Shown one piece after another: positions 62,835 through 64,000 of a DNA stretch of 64,000 bases. The translations under genes and the position numbers were made by a program. The notes beneath the pieces were generated by a model. It made no database searches and was not told where the DNA came from. It was given only the letters and a program-made list of their open reading frames with translations. How positions within the stretch are numbered: the first letter of the stretch is position 1; each line of letters starts with the position of its first letter. Location of the stretch: assembly GCA_051122655.1 (NCBI GenBank), contig CP182107.1:1054001-1118000 (forward strand), written 5' to 3'. Origin of the DNA: Pasteurella sp030783905 (GTDB lineage: Bacteria; Pseudomonadota; Gammaproteobacteria; Enterobacterales; Pasteurellaceae).

Positions 62835-62890
62835 TTTAATACGTCTCCTATTCATACCAATTATGAATAAGTGCTCACCGAGCGAGTACA

Positions 62891-62943
62891 AAGGGGAAAT
62901 CGCCAAATGTTTTCAAATAATGGCTATTTCCCTTGCCTTTTTC
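62891..62943 (+). terminator. Probable terminator after tgt
   Basis: AAGGGGAAAT..GCCA (62891-62905) pairs with TGGC.ATTTCCCTT (62921-62934), with one bulge and one mismatch, and a T-rich tail (TGCCTTTTT). Weaker than the others because the stem is imperfect. Confidence 0.5.
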
Positions 62944-62996
62944 CGTCTGGCTGATGTCATTTTTTAGTCTCCCCCACTCCATTTTTTATTATATTT

Positions 62997-63038
62997 CTGA
63001 TCAAGATCAGATACACCGTGCCCAATTTGTTGTCTAAT
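62997..63038 (+). promoter_or_regulatory. FNR-type class II promoter of the hyp operon
   Basis: CTGATCAAGATCAG (62997-63010) is palindromic with the FNR core TGATnnnnATCA. A -10 element TCTAAT (63033-63038, 5 of 6) follows. A start at about 63045 puts the FNR site at -41.5, the classic class II activation position. It precedes hypB by about 36 nt of leader. Confidence 0.6.
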
Positions 63039-63080
63039 AAATAATCATATGTAATCCTTAATGACAGAAAGGAGAGATTT

Positions 63081-63872
63081 ATGTGTACTACATGTGGCTG
63101 TAGCAGTGGACAAGTTCGTATCGGAGCACGACCTCATCATCATGAGGATGAACACAAACATCCCCAAAATCAACCGCACTTTTCACTGTCAACATTCCGC
63201 CCGGTGTCTTCCCAAACGGATACAGAAACACGTTTGCTAAAAATCGAGCAAGATGTGCTTGGCGAAAACAATCAATTCGCAGAATTAAACCGACAATTTT
63301 TTAAGAAAAATAATATGCTTGCATTGAATCTGGTTTCTAGTCCAGGTTCAGGTAAAACAACGCTGTTGACAAGCACACTCTTACAATTAAAACAGACTCA
63401 ACGCTGTTATGTGATTGAAGGTGACCAACAAACAGAAAATGATGCTCAACGTATTCGCGAAACAGGCGTGCCAGCCTTACAAATTAACACCGGTAAAGGT
63501 TGTCATTTAGATGCCAAAATGATTTCACACGCATTAGAAAAATTACAACCGCAGCAAGATAGCTTACTCTTTATCGAAAATGTAGGTAATTTAGTTTGCC
63601 CAGCCGAGTTTGACTTGGGTGAATACGCCAAAATAGCTATTTTGTCGGTGACAGAAGGGGAAGACAAACCATTAAAATATCCTCATATGTTTGCGGCGGC
63701 ACAAGTGGTGATTATTAATAAAATTGACTTATTACCTTACGTTACGTTTGATTTGGATAAATGTATCGCTTATGCAAAACAAGTAAACCCCAATATCGAG
63801 ATTATCTGTTTATCCTCCACTCGCGGTGACGGGATGGCGCAATGGTTAGATTGGCTGAATAAACATAAATAG
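63081..63872 (+). CDS. hypB: Hydrogenase nickel-incorporation GTPase HypB
   Basis: 263 aa GTPase that inserts nickel into NiFe hydrogenase. It begins with the high-affinity metal motif MCTTCGCSSG, then a His-rich stretch (HHHEDEHKH, about residues 19-27) that can store nickel. GTPase motifs: SSPGSGKTTLL (P-loop), EGDQQTENDA, ENVGNLVCPAEFDLGE and NKIDLLPY. AGGAGA precedes the ATG. It leads an operon with hypD; hypA is not upstream. Anaerobic expression is suggested by the FNR site. Confidence 0.95.
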   Translation: MCTTCGCSSGQVRIGARPHHHEDEHKHPQNQPHFSLSTFRPVSSQTDTETRLLKIEQDVLGENNQFAELNRQFFKKNNMLALNLVSSPGSGKTTLLTSTLLQLKQTQRCYVIEGDQQTENDAQRIRETGVPALQINTGKGCHLDAKMISHALEKLQPQQDSLLFIENVGNLVCPAEFDLGEYAKIAILSVTEGEDKPLKYPHMFAAAQVVIINKIDLLPYVTFDLDKCIAYAKQVNPNIEIICLSSTRGDGMAQWLDWLNKHK

Positions 63873-63880
63873 GTAATATT

Positions 63881-64000
63881 ATGCAATTTGTCGATGAATT
63901 TCGTAATCCCGTGATTGCCCGCCAATTATTGGAGAAATTACGAAATTTAATGGAAAAACTACCGCAGTTTAATCAAGACCGTCCGCTTTATTTAATGGAA
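63881..64000 (+). CDS. hypD: Hydrogenase maturation protein HypD (5' part only)
   Basis: The first 40 codons are visible before the right window edge: MQFVDEFRNPVIARQLLEKL and onward, matching the HypD N-terminus. HypD acts with HypC to assemble the Fe(CN)2CO centre. It starts 8 nt after hypB, so it is in the same operon. Confidence 0.85.
   Translation, partial: MQFVDEFRNPVIARQLLEKLRNLMEKLPQFNQDRPLYLME

Overview
The window is 64 kb of a Pasteurellaceae chromosome. The evidence is the frequent 9-mer AAGTGCGGT/ACCGCACTT (the Haemophilus-type DNA uptake signal, often paired as terminator hairpins), the gene content, and gene orders shared with Haemophilus/Pasteurella (lrp-ftsK-lolA-rarA-serS; radA-CYTH; DUF47-PiT-SH3-cca-lolB-ispE-prs; znuCB beside an M23 peptidase). 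The uptake-signal type favours the Haemophilus/Pasteurella branch over the A. pleuropneumoniae/Mannheimia branch. I cannot fix the species. No rRNA, tRNA, IS element, prophage or CRISPR array was seen.

Layout. 1-2.6 kb: letB (MCE lipid-transport protein, cut by the left edge). 2.7-3.9 kb: pepT (-). 4.3-9.5 kb: potABC and two tandem potD genes for spermidine/putrescine uptake, then cdd. 10.5-17.4 kb (-): lrp-ftsK-lolA-rarA-serS. 17.6-20.1 kb (-): radA and a CYTH triphosphatase. 20.3-26.8 kb (+): DUF47-PiT phosphate transport, SH3 protein, cca, lolB, ispE, prs. 26.8-30.2 kb: M23 endopeptidase (-) divergent from znuCB (+). 30.3-36.0 kb (-): dppABCDF. 36.3-41.1 kb: metF (-), a YdgA-family protein and trhP (+). 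All of this is housekeeping sequence.

41.1-58.0 kb is an accessory island transcribed on the minus strand: a type I secretion locus. In transcription order it holds a giant RTX protein (RTX-B, 1832 aa) with its own terminator; the HlyB-type ABC exporter and HlyD-type adaptor; two paralogous small membrane proteins separated by the broken 5' end of an RTX gene; and a second giant RTX protein (RTX-A, 2003 aa). No hlyC-type acyltransferase or tolC is present. RTX-A has the Asp-Pro site of FrpC/ApxIVA self-processing modules, while RTX-B has Cys-Pro at that place. Both carry long, nearly identical tandem arrays (486 bp x about 5.2; 825 bp x about 4.1). A decayed copy of the hlyD 3' end lies upstream of RTX-B, so the locus appears to have grown by repeated duplication. 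Only one uptake signal was found in these 17 kb, against about 25 in the other 47 kb.

58.2-64 kb (+): queA and tgt (tRNA queuosine), separated by a HAD phosphatase and dcuC (C4-dicarboxylate transport), then hypB and the start of hypD (NiFe hydrogenase maturation) behind a well-formed FNR-type promoter. Two promoter-plus-terminator units here (about 58045-58111 and 61513-61637) are candidate small RNAs or attenuated leaders.
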